From: Burkholderia sp. D-99
Lineage (GTDB): Bacteria > Pseudomonadota > Gammaproteobacteria > Burkholderiales > Burkholderiaceae
Length of the DNA stretch: 64,000 bases
Reading direction: 5' to 3'
NCBI RefSeq assembly: GCF_011605345.1
Contig: NZ_JAAOXM010000015.1
Span: forward strand, 1 to 64,000
The notes under the pieces are model-generated. The model saw only the letters and a list, made by a program, of their open reading frames with translations, ran no database searches and was not told where the DNA came from. A program made the position numbers and the translations under genes. Below are positions 17,345 through 26,287 of this stretch, in pieces. Positions within the stretch are counted from its first letter, which is position 1, and the number at the start of each line of letters is the position of its first letter.

Positions 17345-17372
17345 GGCCCGGCCGGCTTGCGCCGGTCGGGCC
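17345..17372. terminator. hairpin terminator between lysR and pntB
   Basis: GGCCCGGCCGGC and GCCGGTCGGGCC pair around a TTGC loop (12 bp, one G-U). On the minus strand it is followed by GTTTTC, on the plus strand by TGTCCTTT; it could serve both convergent transcripts. Confidence 0.6.
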
Positions 17373-17428
17373 TGTCCTTTGAGGTTGCCCGTGAATCGAG
17401 GCGCGCAGCCGCGTAGCCGGCGCGTGCG

Positions 17429-18883
17429 TCAGTCGACCGCCTTCACCATGTCCTCGATGACCTTCTTCGCATCACCGAACACCATCATCGTCTTGTCCAT
17501 GTAGAAGAGATCGTTGTCGAGGCCCGCGTAGCCGGCCGCCATCGAGCGTTTGTTGACGATCACCGTGCGCGCCTTGTACGCCTCGATGATCGGCATCCCC
17601 GCGATCGGCGATGCCGGGTCGTTCTTCGCGGCCGGATTCACGACATCGTTCGCACCGAGCACGAGCACGACGTCGACCTGGCCGAATGCGCCGTTGATGT
17701 CGTCCATCTCGAATACGATCTCGTAGGGCACTTCCGCTTCCGCGAGCAGCACGTTCATGTGGCCCGGCATCCGCCCCGCGACCGGATGGATCGCATACTT
17801 CACGTCGATGCCCTTTTCGACCAGCTTGTCGGTCAACTCCTTCAGCGCGTGCTGCGCACGGGCGACGGCCAACCCATAACCCGGCACGATCACGACCGTT
17901 TCCGCGTTGCCGAGCATGAACGCCGCGTCTTCGGCCGAGCCCGATTTCACCGGCCGCTGCTCCTTCGCACCTGCTGCGCCGCCCGCCGCCGCCTCGCCGC
18001 CGAAGCCACCGAGGATCACGTTGAAGAACGAACGGTTCATCGCGTGGCACATGATGTACGACAGGATCGCGCCCGACGAGCCGACCAGCGAGCCCGCGAT
18101 GATCAGCATCGCGTTGTTCAGCGAGAAGCCGATGCCGGCCGCTGCCCACCCCGAGTACGAGTTCAGCATCGACACGACCACCGGCATGTCCGCGCCGCCG
18201 ATCGGGATGATGATCAGCACACCGAGCGCGAACGCGATCGCCGTCATGACGATGAACGGCAGCCACGACTGCGTGATGAAGAACAGGATGCCGAAGCCGA
18301 GCATCGCGAGCGCGAGCATCAGGTTGAGCAGGTGCTGGCCCGCATACACGACCGGGGCGCCCTGGAACAGCCGGAACGTGTACTTGCCCGACAGCTTGCC
18401 GAACGCGATCACCGAACCGGAGAACGTGATCGCACCGACGAACGTGCCGATGAACAGCTCGACGCGGTTGCCGTACGGGATGAAGTTCGCCGCGACGGCA
18501 TCCTGCGGCACGAGCCCGAACGCTTCCGGCTCCGATACCACAGCGTACGCGATGCACACGGCCGCGAGACCGATCAGCGAGTGCATCGCCGCGACGAGCT
18601 CCGGCATCTTCGTCATCTCGACGCGCGCGGCGACGAACGCCCCCACGCCGCCGCCGACAATCAGCGCACCGAGCACCAGCGCGAGGCCGAGCGGCAGGTT
18701 CGCGTCGAGCCACGCCGCCTGCTTGACGATCAGCGCGATCGTCGTGAGGATCGCGATGGCCATCCCGGCCATCCCGAACAGGTTGCCGCGCCGCGCGTTC
18801 TTCGGGTTCGACAGGCCCTTCAGAGCCTGGATGAAGCACACCGACGCGACGAGGTACAGCAGCGTGACGACGTTCATGCTCAT
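17429..18883 (-). CDS. pntB: NAD(P) transhydrogenase subunit beta
   Basis: Proton-translocating transhydrogenase subunit (484 residues), which couples the proton gradient to hydride transfer from NADH to NADP+. The N-terminal 280 residues carry about eight or nine membrane helices; the C-terminal domain (about 300-484) binds NADP(H), with GYGLAVARAQHAL and GANDVVNPAAKNDP. ATG 18883 overlaps the upstream stop by ATGA. Last gene of a three-gene operon. Confidence 0.95.
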   Translation of the reverse strand: MSMNVVTLLYLVASVCFIQALKGLSNPKNARRGNLFGMAGMAIAILTTIALIVKQAAWLDANLPLGLALVLGALIVGGGVGAFVAARVEMTKMPELVAAMHSLIGLAAVCIAYAVVSEPEAFGLVPQDAVAANFIPYGNRVELFIGTFVGAITFSGSVIAFGKLSGKYTFRLFQGAPVVYAGQHLLNLMLALAMLGFGILFFITQSWLPFIVMTAIAFALGVLIIIPIGGADMPVVVSMLNSYSGWAAAGIGFSLNNAMLIIAGSLVGSSGAILSYIMCHAMNRSFFNVILGGFGGEAAAGGAAGAKEQRPVKSGSAEDAAFMLGNAETVVIVPGYGLAVARAQHALKELTDKLVEKGIDVKYAIHPVAGRMPGHMNVLLAEAEVPYEIVFEMDDINGAFGQVDVVLVLGANDVVNPAAKNDPASPIAGMPIIEAYKARTVIVNKRSMAAGYAGLDNDLFYMDKTMMVFGDAKKVIEDMVKAVD

Positions 18884-19197
18884 CGCGCGCCCTCCTTCGC
18901 CGGCTTCGGCGCCTTCTTGCGAAACATCTCGAGCATGCGCCTCGTCACGAGGAAGCCGCCGAACACGTTGACGGCCGCGAGCGCGACCGCGAGCGTCCCG
19001 AACACCTTGCCGGCCGTGCCGACGGTGAGCGCCGCCGCGAGCATCGCGCCGACGATCACGATCGCCGAGATCGCGTTGGTTACGGCCATCAGCGGCGTAT
19101 GCAGCGCCGGCGTGACGTTCCACACCACGTGGTAGCCGACGTACACCGCCAGCACGAAGATGATCACGTCGATCACCGTGTGATTGATGACTTCCAT
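18880..19197 (-). CDS. NAD(P) transhydrogenase subunit alpha, membrane part (PntA C-terminal)
   Basis: A 105-residue protein with three hydrophobic helices and a basic C-terminus, corresponding to the membrane portion fused to the NAD-binding domain in E. coli PntA. It lies 18 nt after the soluble alpha gene and overlaps pntB. This split-alpha arrangement is known in alpha- and beta-proteobacteria (pntAB, or PntA-2). Confidence 0.92.
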   Translation of the reverse strand: MEVINHTVIDVIIFVLAVYVGYHVVWNVTPALHTPLMAVTNAISAIVIVGAMLAAALTVGTAGKVFGTLAVALAAVNVFGGFLVTRRMLEMFRKKAPKPAKEGAR

Positions 19198-19215
19198 GGT
19201 CGCCTCCTCCCCCGG

Positions 19216-20355
19216 TTACTTGCGCGCGACTTCGCCGTCGCGGCACAAGAGCGTCGCGGCGACGATGTCGTCGGTCAGGTCGATGTTCAGCGTGCCTTCC
19301 TTCGTGACGATCAGCTTCATGAAGTCGAGCAGGTTGCGCGCATACAGCGCCGACGCGTCCGACGCGACCATCGCCGCGAGATTCGTGTAGCCGGCGATCG
19401 TCACGCCGTGGTGCACGATCACCTGGTCGGCGACCGTCAGCGGGCAGTTGCCGCTCTTGCGACCGTCGAATTCCGGGCCGCGGCCGGCCGCGAGATCGAC
19501 CAGCACCGAGCCCGGCTTCATCGACTGCACGGTTTCGACCGAGATCAACGTCGGCGCCGGACGCCCGGGAATCAGCGCGGTGGTGATCACGATGTCGGCC
19601 TGCCTCGCGCGCTCGTGCACGAGCGCGGCCTGGCGGCCGAGCCACGACGGTGGCATCGGGCGCGCATAACCGCCGACACCCTGCGCAGCCTCGCGCTCTG
19701 CGTCGGTTTCGTACGGGACGTCGAGGAATTTCGCGCCGAGCGACTCGATCTGCTCCTTCACGGCCGGCCGCACGTCGGACGCCTCGATCACCGCGCCCAG
19801 CCGCTTCGCGGTCGCGATCGCCTGCAGGCCCGCGACGCCCGCGCCGAGGATCAGCACGCGCGCGGCCTTCACGGTGCCCGCGGCCGTCATCAGCATTGGA
19901 AAGAAGCGCGGATACAGCGCCGCGGCAACCAGCACGGCCTTGTAGCCCGCGATGTTCGCCTGCGACGACAACACGTCGAGACTCTGCGCGCGCGTCGTGC
20001 GCGGCGCGGCTTCGAGCGCGAAACCGGTCACGCCGGCCGCGGCGAGCTTCGCCGCCTGCTCGCCGTTGAACGGGTCAAGCATGCCGACCAGCACGGCGCC
20101 ACGCTTGAGCAACGGCAGCTCGGCGTCGGTGGGCGCCTGGACCTTCAGCACGATGTCGACGTCGAAAGCGGCCGACTGGCCGGTCAGTTCGGCACCGGCG
20201 GCCGCATAGGCTTCGTCGGGATAACTGGCTGCGATGCCGGCCCCTTTCGCGATACTGACCCGATGCCCGGCCGCCGCGTATTTCTTCACGGTTTCCGGCG
20301 TCGCGGCCACACGCGCCTCGTTCGCCCGCGTCTCGGCAGGCACGCCAATATGCAT
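19216..20355 (-). CDS. pntA: NAD(P) transhydrogenase subunit alpha, NAD(H)-binding part
   Basis: A 379-residue soluble NAD(H)-binding subunit related to alanine dehydrogenase: MHIGVPAETRANEARVAATPETV at the start and a Rossmann GAGVAG at 171-176. Together with the two downstream genes it forms the full transhydrogenase at the inner membrane, supplying NADPH. GGAGG lies 8 nt before the ATG. First gene of the operon. Confidence 0.95.
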   Translation of the reverse strand: MHIGVPAETRANEARVAATPETVKKYAAAGHRVSIAKGAGIAASYPDEAYAAAGAELTGQSAAFDVDIVLKVQAPTDAELPLLKRGAVLVGMLDPFNGEQAAKLAAAGVTGFALEAAPRTTRAQSLDVLSSQANIAGYKAVLVAAALYPRFFPMLMTAAGTVKAARVLILGAGVAGLQAIATAKRLGAVIEASDVRPAVKEQIESLGAKFLDVPYETDAEREAAQGVGGYARPMPPSWLGRQAALVHERARQADIVITTALIPGRPAPTLISVETVQSMKPGSVLVDLAAGRGPEFDGRKSGNCPLTVADQVIVHHGVTIAGYTNLAAMVASDASALYARNLLDFMKLIVTKEGTLNIDLTDDIVAATLLCRDGEVARK

Positions 20356-20617
20356 CGCCGGTCCCTCCAGTCATCGCCGGTATGTCGTTTCTTGCGATTT
20401 CTGCTGCGCAACGAGCCGGGCAGGCTGACGACCGGCTCACGAGCAACGGCATTCACGTTTCACTTTAGGCGAAAGCGACGGTCGCGCCAGCCTTTGCGCA
20501 CGATCGTGCGAGATCGAGGCGTCGGCCCGGCCGGCGTTGCCGCACATCGGCGGGACGGACGATTACGAGGGTCGGATTCGTCTGACCGAACGCCCGGCAG
20601 CGTTCGGGCGCAACCGG

Positions 20618-20623
20618 TAAAAT
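20618..20623 (+). promoter_or_regulatory. putative -10 box TAAAAT just before the Nudix gene
   Basis: TAAAAT ends only 8 nt before the ATG at 20632 and there is no Shine-Dalgarno between them, so transcription would start at or within about 2 nt of the start codon. No clear -35. Confidence 0.45.
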
Positions 20624-20631
20624 GCCGAACC

Positions 20632-21141
20632 ATGAAACCCGAAATCTGGACCCCGCATGTGACGGTCGCGGCGCTCGTCGAGCATGCCGGCCGCTTTCTC
20701 GTGATCGAGGAAGAAACCTCGTCGGGCCTGCGCATCAACCAGCCGGCAGGCCATCTCGAAGCCGGCGAAACGCTGGCCGACGCCGTGATTCGAGAGACGC
20801 TCGAGGAAACCGCGCACCCGTTCACGCCCGACGCGCTGGTCGGCGTCTATCTGGCGCACTACGACCGTCCCGGCACCGCCGGCGCGACCTACCTGCGCTT
20901 CACGTTCTGCGGCACGGCCGGCGAGCCGATCGCGGGCCACGCGCTCGACGACGGCATCGTCCGCACGCTGTGGATGACCGCCGACGAACTGCGCGCGTGC
21001 AGCGAGCGCCATCGCTCGCCCGCGGTGATGCGCTGTGTCGACGATTACCTCGCCGGGCGGCGCATTCCGCTCGATTTCGTGCACACGCATTCGGTCGCGC
21101 CGCGCCCCGAGGCATTCGAACGTCAGGCGGTCAACAAATGA
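20632..21141 (+). CDS. nudJ: Nudix hydrolase, NudJ-like
   Basis: A 169-residue phosphohydrolase with a Nudix box at 40-62 (G-H-L-E-A-G-E then RETLEET), which binds Mg2+ and cleaves a pyrophosphate bond. E. coli NudJ (phosphatase YmfB) hydrolyses nucleoside tri- and diphosphates and thiamine pyrophosphate precursors and also sits directly upstream of mnmA, as here. The stop overlaps the mnmA start (ATGA), so the two are coupled. Confidence 0.9.
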   Translation: MKPEIWTPHVTVAALVEHAGRFLVIEEETSSGLRINQPAGHLEAGETLADAVIRETLEETAHPFTPDALVGVYLAHYDRPGTAGATYLRFTFCGTAGEPIAGHALDDGIVRTLWMTADELRACSERHRSPAVMRCVDDYLAGRRIPLDFVHTHSVAPRPEAFERQAVNK

Positions 21142-22286
21142 GCAAGCGCCGTGTAGTGGTGGGCATGTCGGGCGGCGTCGATTCGTCGGTGACCGCGTGG
21201 CTGCTGAAGGAACAGGGTTACGACGTGGTCGGCCTGTTCATGAAGAACTGGGAAGACGACGACGACGGCGAATACTGCTCGACGCGCCAGGACTGGATCG
21301 ACGTCGTGTCGGTGGCCGACCTGATCGGCATTGACGTGGAAGCCGTCAACTTCGCGGCGGAATACAAGGATCGCGTGTTCGCCGAATTCCTGCGCGAATA
21401 CTCGGCCGGCCGCACGCCGAACCCCGACGTGCTGTGCAACGCCGAAATCAAGTTCAAGGCGTTCCTCGATCACGCGATGTCGCTCGACGCGGAAATGATC
21501 GCGACGGGCCACTATGCGCGCGTGCGCGAGCGTGACGGACGTTTCGAGCTGCTGAAGGCCTTCGATCATACGAAAGACCAGTCGTATTTCCTGCACCGGC
21601 TGAACCAGGCGCAACTGTCGAAGACGATGTTCCCGCTCGGCGAGATCCCGAAGACCAAGGTGCGCGAGATCGCCGCGCAGATCGGGCTGCCGAACGCGAA
21701 GAAGAAGGATTCGACCGGCATCTGCTTCATCGGTGAACGGCCGTTCCGCGATTTCCTGAACCGCTATCTGCCGACCCAACCCGGCCCGATGAAGACGCCG
21801 GACGGCAAGGTCGTCGGCGAGCACATCGGCCTCGCGTTCTACACGTTCGGCCAGCGCAAGGGCATCGGCCTCGGCGGCAGCAAGAGCGGTAGCGGCGAAC
21901 CGTGGTTCGTCGCCGCGAAGGACATCGCGTCGAACACGCTGTACGTCGTGCAGGGCCACGATCATCCGTGGCTGCTGGCGCGCGAGCTCGTCGCCGGCAA
22001 CGTGAGCTGGGTCGCCGGCGAGCCGCCGGCCGACGGCTTCGCGTGCGGCGCGAAGACGCGCTACCGGCAGGCCGACGCGGCATGCGCATTCGGCGCCGCC
22101 GCGCCGGGCCCGGCAGGCGAAGCACGCTTCTCGCTCGCGTTCGACGACGCGCAGTGGGCGGTCACGCCCGGCCAGTCGGCCGTGTTGTACGACGGCGAGA
22201 TCTGTCTCGGCGGCGGCATCATCGAAAGCGCGGCGACCGGCGACCGACAGGCGCTCGACGTGCCGGCGCTCGCGGCCGCACGCTGA
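21138..22286 (+). CDS. mnmA: tRNA-specific 2-thiouridylase MnmA
   Basis: Thiolates U34 of Lys, Glu and Gln tRNAs (s2U), using ATP and a persulfide from the IscS/Tus relay. The 382-residue protein has the PP-loop GMSGGVDSS (9-17), and catalytic cysteines Cys100 (NPDVLCN) and Cys196 (STGICFIGER). An AANH-like N-domain, a central tRNA-binding domain and a C-terminal beta-barrel are all present at normal length. Confidence 0.97.
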   Translation: MSKRRVVVGMSGGVDSSVTAWLLKEQGYDVVGLFMKNWEDDDDGEYCSTRQDWIDVVSVADLIGIDVEAVNFAAEYKDRVFAEFLREYSAGRTPNPDVLCNAEIKFKAFLDHAMSLDAEMIATGHYARVRERDGRFELLKAFDHTKDQSYFLHRLNQAQLSKTMFPLGEIPKTKVREIAAQIGLPNAKKKDSTGICFIGERPFRDFLNRYLPTQPGPMKTPDGKVVGEHIGLAFYTFGQRKGIGLGGSKSGSGEPWFVAAKDIASNTLYVVQGHDHPWLLARELVAGNVSWVAGEPPADGFACGAKTRYRQADAACAFGAAAPGPAGEARFSLAFDDAQWAVTPGQSAVLYDGEICLGGGIIESAATGDRQALDVPALAAAR

Positions 22287-22351
22287 CGCGCTGCCGGTGC
22301 CGCGCGAGCGGCGCCGGCAGAAAGCGGCCGCGCCCGCGGCCGCCCGCCTTT

Positions 22352-22726
22352 TCAACGCATCTGCTGCACGGCCGCATCGTAGCGCTCGCGCGCCGCGTCG
22401 AGCACGGGGAAATGCCGCTCGGCCCAGCGATCGAGCGCCGCGAGCGTGTCCACCAGCGATTCCGCCACCGGCGTCAGCCGGTACTCGACATGCGCGCGCC
22501 GCGCGGCGATCGCAATGCGTTCGATCAGCCCGTTGCGCTCCAGCTCGCGCAGTGTCTGCGTGAGCACCTTCTGCGAAATACCGCCGATGCGCCGCAGCAG
22601 CTCGCCGTTGCGCAGCGGCCGCCCGGCCAGCGCCGGCAGGATCAGCAGCGTCCATTTGCCGGCGATCAGCGCGAGCGCGTCGCGCGCCGAACAGTCCGCC
22701 GCGTAGACGTCGCCGGGAAAAGCCAT
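22352..22726 (-). CDS. HxlR family transcriptional regulator
   Basis: A 124-residue winged-helix protein. Family signature: CSARDALALIAGKWTLLIL (about 11-29), then the DNA-binding region GISQKVLTQTLRELERNGLIER (about 49-70). Cys11 is at the position used for redox or aldehyde sensing in some HxlR proteins. GGAGG is 5 nt before the ATG. It is divergent from a quinone reductase gene across 74 bp and probably controls it. Confidence 0.88.
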   Translation of the reverse strand: MAFPGDVYAADCSARDALALIAGKWTLLILPALAGRPLRNGELLRRIGGISQKVLTQTLRELERNGLIERIAIAARRAHVEYRLTPVAESLVDTLAALDRWAERHFPVLDAARERYDAAVQQMR

Positions 22727-22800
22727 GGTTACCTCCGGGTGCGTGATTGCGCGGCCCCGCTGCCGCCGGCCATCATCGTCGCATACTCACGGAGCCCGCC

Positions 22801-23571
22801 ATGCATGCGCTGATCGTCGTCGCCCATCCCGAACCGCAGTCGTTCAACGCGGCTCTCTCCCATGCGGCGGCCGACGCATGGCGGGCGGCCGGCCATACCG
22901 CAACCATCGCGGACCTGTACGCCGACGCGTTCGACCCGAGCGAGGCGCCGCGCCATTACGCAGACCGGCTCGACACGACGCGTTTCGACGCGCAACGCGA
23001 GCAGCGCCACCACTGGGAACGCGGCACGCTCGCACCGGAGGTCGGGCATCACGTCGGGCTGCTGCAGCGGGCCGACGCGCTGATCCTGCAGTTCCCGCTG
23101 TGGTGGTTCGGCGCGCCGGCGATCCTGAAGGGCTGGATGGATCGCGTGTTCGTCTACGGCGGCCTCTACAGCAGCCGCCGGCGCCATGACAGCGGCGTGC
23201 TGCACGGGCGCCGCGCGCTGCTGAGCGTGACGACCGGATCGTCGGCTGACGCCTGCGCGCCCAACGGCCGCGAGGGCGACACGCGCCTGCTGCTGTGGCC
23301 GCTCATGTATGCGCTGCGCTACGTCGGCTTCGACGTGCTCGAACCGCACCTGATCCACGAGGTCCGTGGCGATCTGGCCGGCGACGCCGCACGGCACCGC
23401 GATGCGCGCCTCGCGCAAGCGCTCGCGGACTACCGCGCGCGACTGCGCGCCTGGCACACGTGGCCGCGGGTGCCGTTCAACCGCGACACGGACTTCGAAG
23501 CCGGCGTCACGCTGAAGCCCGACGCGCCCGCGTACGGCCCGTTCATCCGCCACGCCGGCACCGGACGCTGA
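22801..23571 (+). CDS. NAD(P)H dehydrogenase (quinone), flavodoxin_2 family
   Basis: A 256-residue flavoprotein of the NQO1/MdaB/KefF type: ALIVVAHPEPQSFNAAL at the N-terminus (FMN/FAD phosphate loop) and FPLWWFGAPAILKGWMDRVF (about 99-118). It reduces quinones by two electrons in the cytoplasm. Divergent from the HxlR gene, a common pairing for electrophile or oxidant detoxification. Confidence 0.87.
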   Translation: MHALIVVAHPEPQSFNAALSHAAADAWRAAGHTATIADLYADAFDPSEAPRHYADRLDTTRFDAQREQRHHWERGTLAPEVGHHVGLLQRADALILQFPLWWFGAPAILKGWMDRVFVYGGLYSSRRRHDSGVLHGRRALLSVTTGSSADACAPNGREGDTRLLLWPLMYALRYVGFDVLEPHLIHEVRGDLAGDAARHRDARLAQALADYRARLRAWHTWPRVPFNRDTDFEAGVTLKPDAPAYGPFIRHAGTGR

Positions 23572-23762
23572 GCGCGAACTCGGCAACGCGAGCTTCACTG
23601 GACCCGTAGTAGACTCTCGACCATCGTGGGCGCCGGCGGCGGCCAGGCACGGCTCGGGCACCCCGCCCGCCGGCCCGGCGCGACGTAGCGGGCGCCGACC
23701 TGCCGGCCGCCGCGCGACCGCTCGCGAGCGGTGGCCATCCAGATAATTACGACGGAGTCCCC

Positions 23763-25382
23763 ATGTTTTCCCGACGCTATCTCGCGATGTGGTGCGCGGT
23801 CGTGCTGTTCGTGGCCGTCGCGGCGCTCGCCGCGCGGCACACGATCGCGTGGCTGTGGATCCTGATTCCCGCCGCCCTCGTCGCACTCGGCCTGTACGAC
23901 CTGAAGCAGGACCGCCACGCAATCCTGCGCAACTACCCGCTCTGGGGCCACTTCCGCTTCCTGTTCGAATTCATCCGACCTGAAATCCGCCAGTATTTCG
24001 TCGAGGACGACACCGACGAGAAGCCGTTCTCGCGCGCACAGCGCAGCCTCGTTTACCAGCGCGCGAAGAACGTCGCGGACAACCGCCCGTACGGCACCGA
24101 GCTGAACGTGAAGGCCGTCGCGCACGAATGGATCAGCCACTCGCTCGCGCCGACGAAGCTGCCGAACCACGATTTCCGCGTCCGCGTCGGCGCGAATCGC
24201 GCGCAACCGTACGACATTTCGATTTTCAACATCTCGGCGATGAGCTTCGGTTCGCTGTCCGCGAACGCGATCCGCTCGCTGAACCTCGGTGCGAAGAAAG
24301 GCGGTTTCGCGCACGACACGGGCGAAGGCTCGCTGTCGAAGTACCACCGCGAGAACGGCGGCGACATCATCTGGGAAATCGCGTCCGGCTACTTCGGCTG
24401 CCGCAACGACGACGGTACCTTCAACCCCGACAAGTTCGCGAAGCAGGCCGCCGATCCGCAGGTCAAGATGATCGAGGTCAAGCTGTCGCAGGGGGCGAAG
24501 CCCGGCCACGGCGGCGTGCTGCCGGCCGCGAAGATCACGCCGGAAATCGCCGAGACGCGCGGTGTGCCGATGGGCAAGGATTGCATCTCGCCCGCGACGC
24601 ACTCGGAATTCTCGACGCCGCGCGGGCTGCTCGAATTCGTCGAACGGCTGCGCACGCTGTCGGGCGGCAAGCCGACCGGCTTCAAGCTGTGCGTCGGCCA
24701 TCCGTGGGAATTCTTCGGGATCGCGAAGGCGATGCTCGAGACCGGCATCGTGCCGGACTTCATCGTCGTCGACGGCGCAGAAGGCGGCACGGGCGCGGCG
24801 CCGCTCGAATTCACCGACCACGTCGGCGTGCCGCTGCAGGAAGGGCTGCTGCTCGTGCACAACACGCTCGTGGGAATCGGCGTGCGCGATCGCGTGAAGA
24901 TCGGCGCGAGCGGCAAGATCATCACCGCGTTCGACGTCGCCCGCACGCTCGCGATCGGCGCGGACTGGGTGAACTCGGCGCGCGGCTTCATGTTCGCGGT
25001 CGGCTGCATCCAGGCGCAGACCTGCCACACGGGCCGCTGCCCGACCGGCGTCGCCACGCAGGACCCGGTGCGCCAGCGCGCGCTCGTCGTGCCCGACAAG
25101 GCCGACCGCGTGTACAACTTCCACCGCAACACGCTGCACGCGCTGCAGGAGCTCGTGCAGGCGGCCGGCCTCGCGCATCCGTCGGAGCTGCGCGCGCATC
25201 ACATCGTGCAGCGCATCGCGCCGCACGAGGTCCGGCTGATGTCGCAGTTGCTGAAGTACCTGAAGCCCGGCGCGCTGCTCGACGGCAACACCTGCGGCTT
25301 TACGCTGTACGACAAGTGGTGGCCGATTGCACGCAGCGATTCGTTCACGCTGGGCGAGGCCGTGTACGCGTCGATCGAATGA
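23763..25382 (+). CDS. membrane-anchored FMN-binding glutamate synthase family protein
   Basis: A 539-residue protein with two N-terminal membrane helices (about 8-24 and 28-42) and a glutamate synthase central/FMN domain (about 90-520). Visible: ISAMSFGSLS, the FMN barrel (GHGGVLPAAKITPEIAETRG; VDGAEGGTGAAP) and cysteines 415, 421 and 426 (C-x5-C-x4-CP) at the place of the GltB 3Fe-4S cluster. It lacks the glutaminase domain and GltD is not adjacent, so it is unlikely to be a normal glutamate synthase. The true electron donor and substrate are unknown. Confidence 0.85.
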   Translation: MFSRRYLAMWCAVVLFVAVAALAARHTIAWLWILIPAALVALGLYDLKQDRHAILRNYPLWGHFRFLFEFIRPEIRQYFVEDDTDEKPFSRAQRSLVYQRAKNVADNRPYGTELNVKAVAHEWISHSLAPTKLPNHDFRVRVGANRAQPYDISIFNISAMSFGSLSANAIRSLNLGAKKGGFAHDTGEGSLSKYHRENGGDIIWEIASGYFGCRNDDGTFNPDKFAKQAADPQVKMIEVKLSQGAKPGHGGVLPAAKITPEIAETRGVPMGKDCISPATHSEFSTPRGLLEFVERLRTLSGGKPTGFKLCVGHPWEFFGIAKAMLETGIVPDFIVVDGAEGGTGAAPLEFTDHVGVPLQEGLLLVHNTLVGIGVRDRVKIGASGKIITAFDVARTLAIGADWVNSARGFMFAVGCIQAQTCHTGRCPTGVATQDPVRQRALVVPDKADRVYNFHRNTLHALQELVQAAGLAHPSELRAHHIVQRIAPHEVRLMSQLLKYLKPGALLDGNTCGFTLYDKWWPIARSDSFTLGEAVYASIE

Positions 25383-25414
25383 AGCGAGCGCCCCCGCCGC
25401 GGGGCGGTCCGGCA

Positions 25415-25448
25415 AAAAGAAAAGCGCCCCGCGGGGCGCTTTTCTTTT
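25415..25448. terminator. bidirectional intrinsic terminator
   Basis: Perfect 16-bp inverted repeat (25415-25430 and 25433-25448), GC-rich near the loop with A-rich and T-rich flanks, so it can end both the glutamate synthase-like transcript (+) and the GST transcript (-). Confidence 0.9.
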
Positions 25449-25490
25449 GTCTGCCGAATGCGTAAATGCGTGTATGCGGCGTGGTGCGGC

Positions 25491-26105
25491 TCAGTTCTGC
25501 GGCAGCGTGTCGGCGAACGACGGCCGCTGCAGCAGCTTCACGAAGTGCTTGTCGAGGTTCGGGTGACGATCGCGCCAGTTGAGCTCGGGCATCCGGAAGT
25601 CGAGATAGCCGAGCGCGCAGCCGAGTGCGATGTCGGCGAGCGTGTAATGATTACCGACGCACCACGTCTTGCCGCCGAGCCCCTGCGACATCGCGACGAG
25701 AGCGTCGTCGATCTTGCGCTGCTGGCGCGCGATCCAGCTCGCGCTGCGCTGCGCTTCGTCACGCAGTGTGTATTCGAGGCGAATCGCCACGGCCGCGTCG
25801 AGCACGCCGTCGCCCAGCGCTTCCCAGCAGCGTACTTCGACGCGCTCGCGCCCCGACGGCGGAATCAGTTTGCCGACCGGCGACAGCGTATCGACGTATT
25901 CACAGATCACGCGGGAATCGAACACCGCGGCACCATCCTCCATCACGAGGCACGGGACCTTGCCGAGCGGATTCGATGCATGAATATCCGTCTCCGGCGC
26001 CCACACGTTCTCGAGCTCCAGCTTGTAGTCGATCTTCTTTTCAGCAAGCACGATCCGCGCCTTGCGGACGTACGGGCTGCCGAGCGAACCGATTAATTTC
26101 ATCAT
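25491..26105 (-). CDS. glutathione S-transferase family protein
   Basis: A 204-residue GST. The N-terminal thioredoxin fold (MKLIGSLGSPYVRKARIVLAEKKIDYKLE, PLGKVPCLVMEDGAAVFDSRVICEYVD with the cis-Pro/ES-like region at about 52-70) is followed by an all-helical C-domain. Ser10 is the likely active residue. ATG 26105 or 26102 are both possible. Substrate unknown; it resembles YibF-type proteins. Confidence 0.87.
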   Translation of the reverse strand: MMKLIGSLGSPYVRKARIVLAEKKIDYKLELENVWAPETDIHASNPLGKVPCLVMEDGAAVFDSRVICEYVDTLSPVGKLIPPSGRERVEVRCWEALGDGVLDAAVAIRLEYTLRDEAQRSASWIARQQRKIDDALVAMSQGLGGKTWCVGNHYTLADIALGCALGYLDFRMPELNWRDRHPNLDKHFVKLLQRPSFADTLPQN

Positions 26106-26275
26106 CTGCCTTTTTTGGGGAACCGCCGAGAGTATACGTTGTCGCCGATCATAACCGGCCAGCGTCGCGTGATAGAAAATCGCCCGGCCGGCCTGTGGAT
26201 GGTTTGCAACAGCCTCCGCGCGGGCCTCCCGGCGCGGCTTCCCGCCCCTCTCTCACGCGCGGCGCCCCGCGGCGC

Positions 26276-26281
26276 TACAAT
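26276..26281 (+). promoter_or_regulatory. -10 box TACAAT six bases before the pepP start codon
   Basis: TACAAT ends exactly 6 nt before the ATG at 26288. There is no Shine-Dalgarno in the gap, so the transcript would begin at the start codon. The -35 region is not recognisable. Confidence 0.5.
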
Positions 26282-26287
26282 CGCACG

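Noticed and set aside
22287..22320. GC-rich hairpin after mnmA
   Set aside because: A good stem but no T run; might contribute to termination but cannot be called intrinsic.
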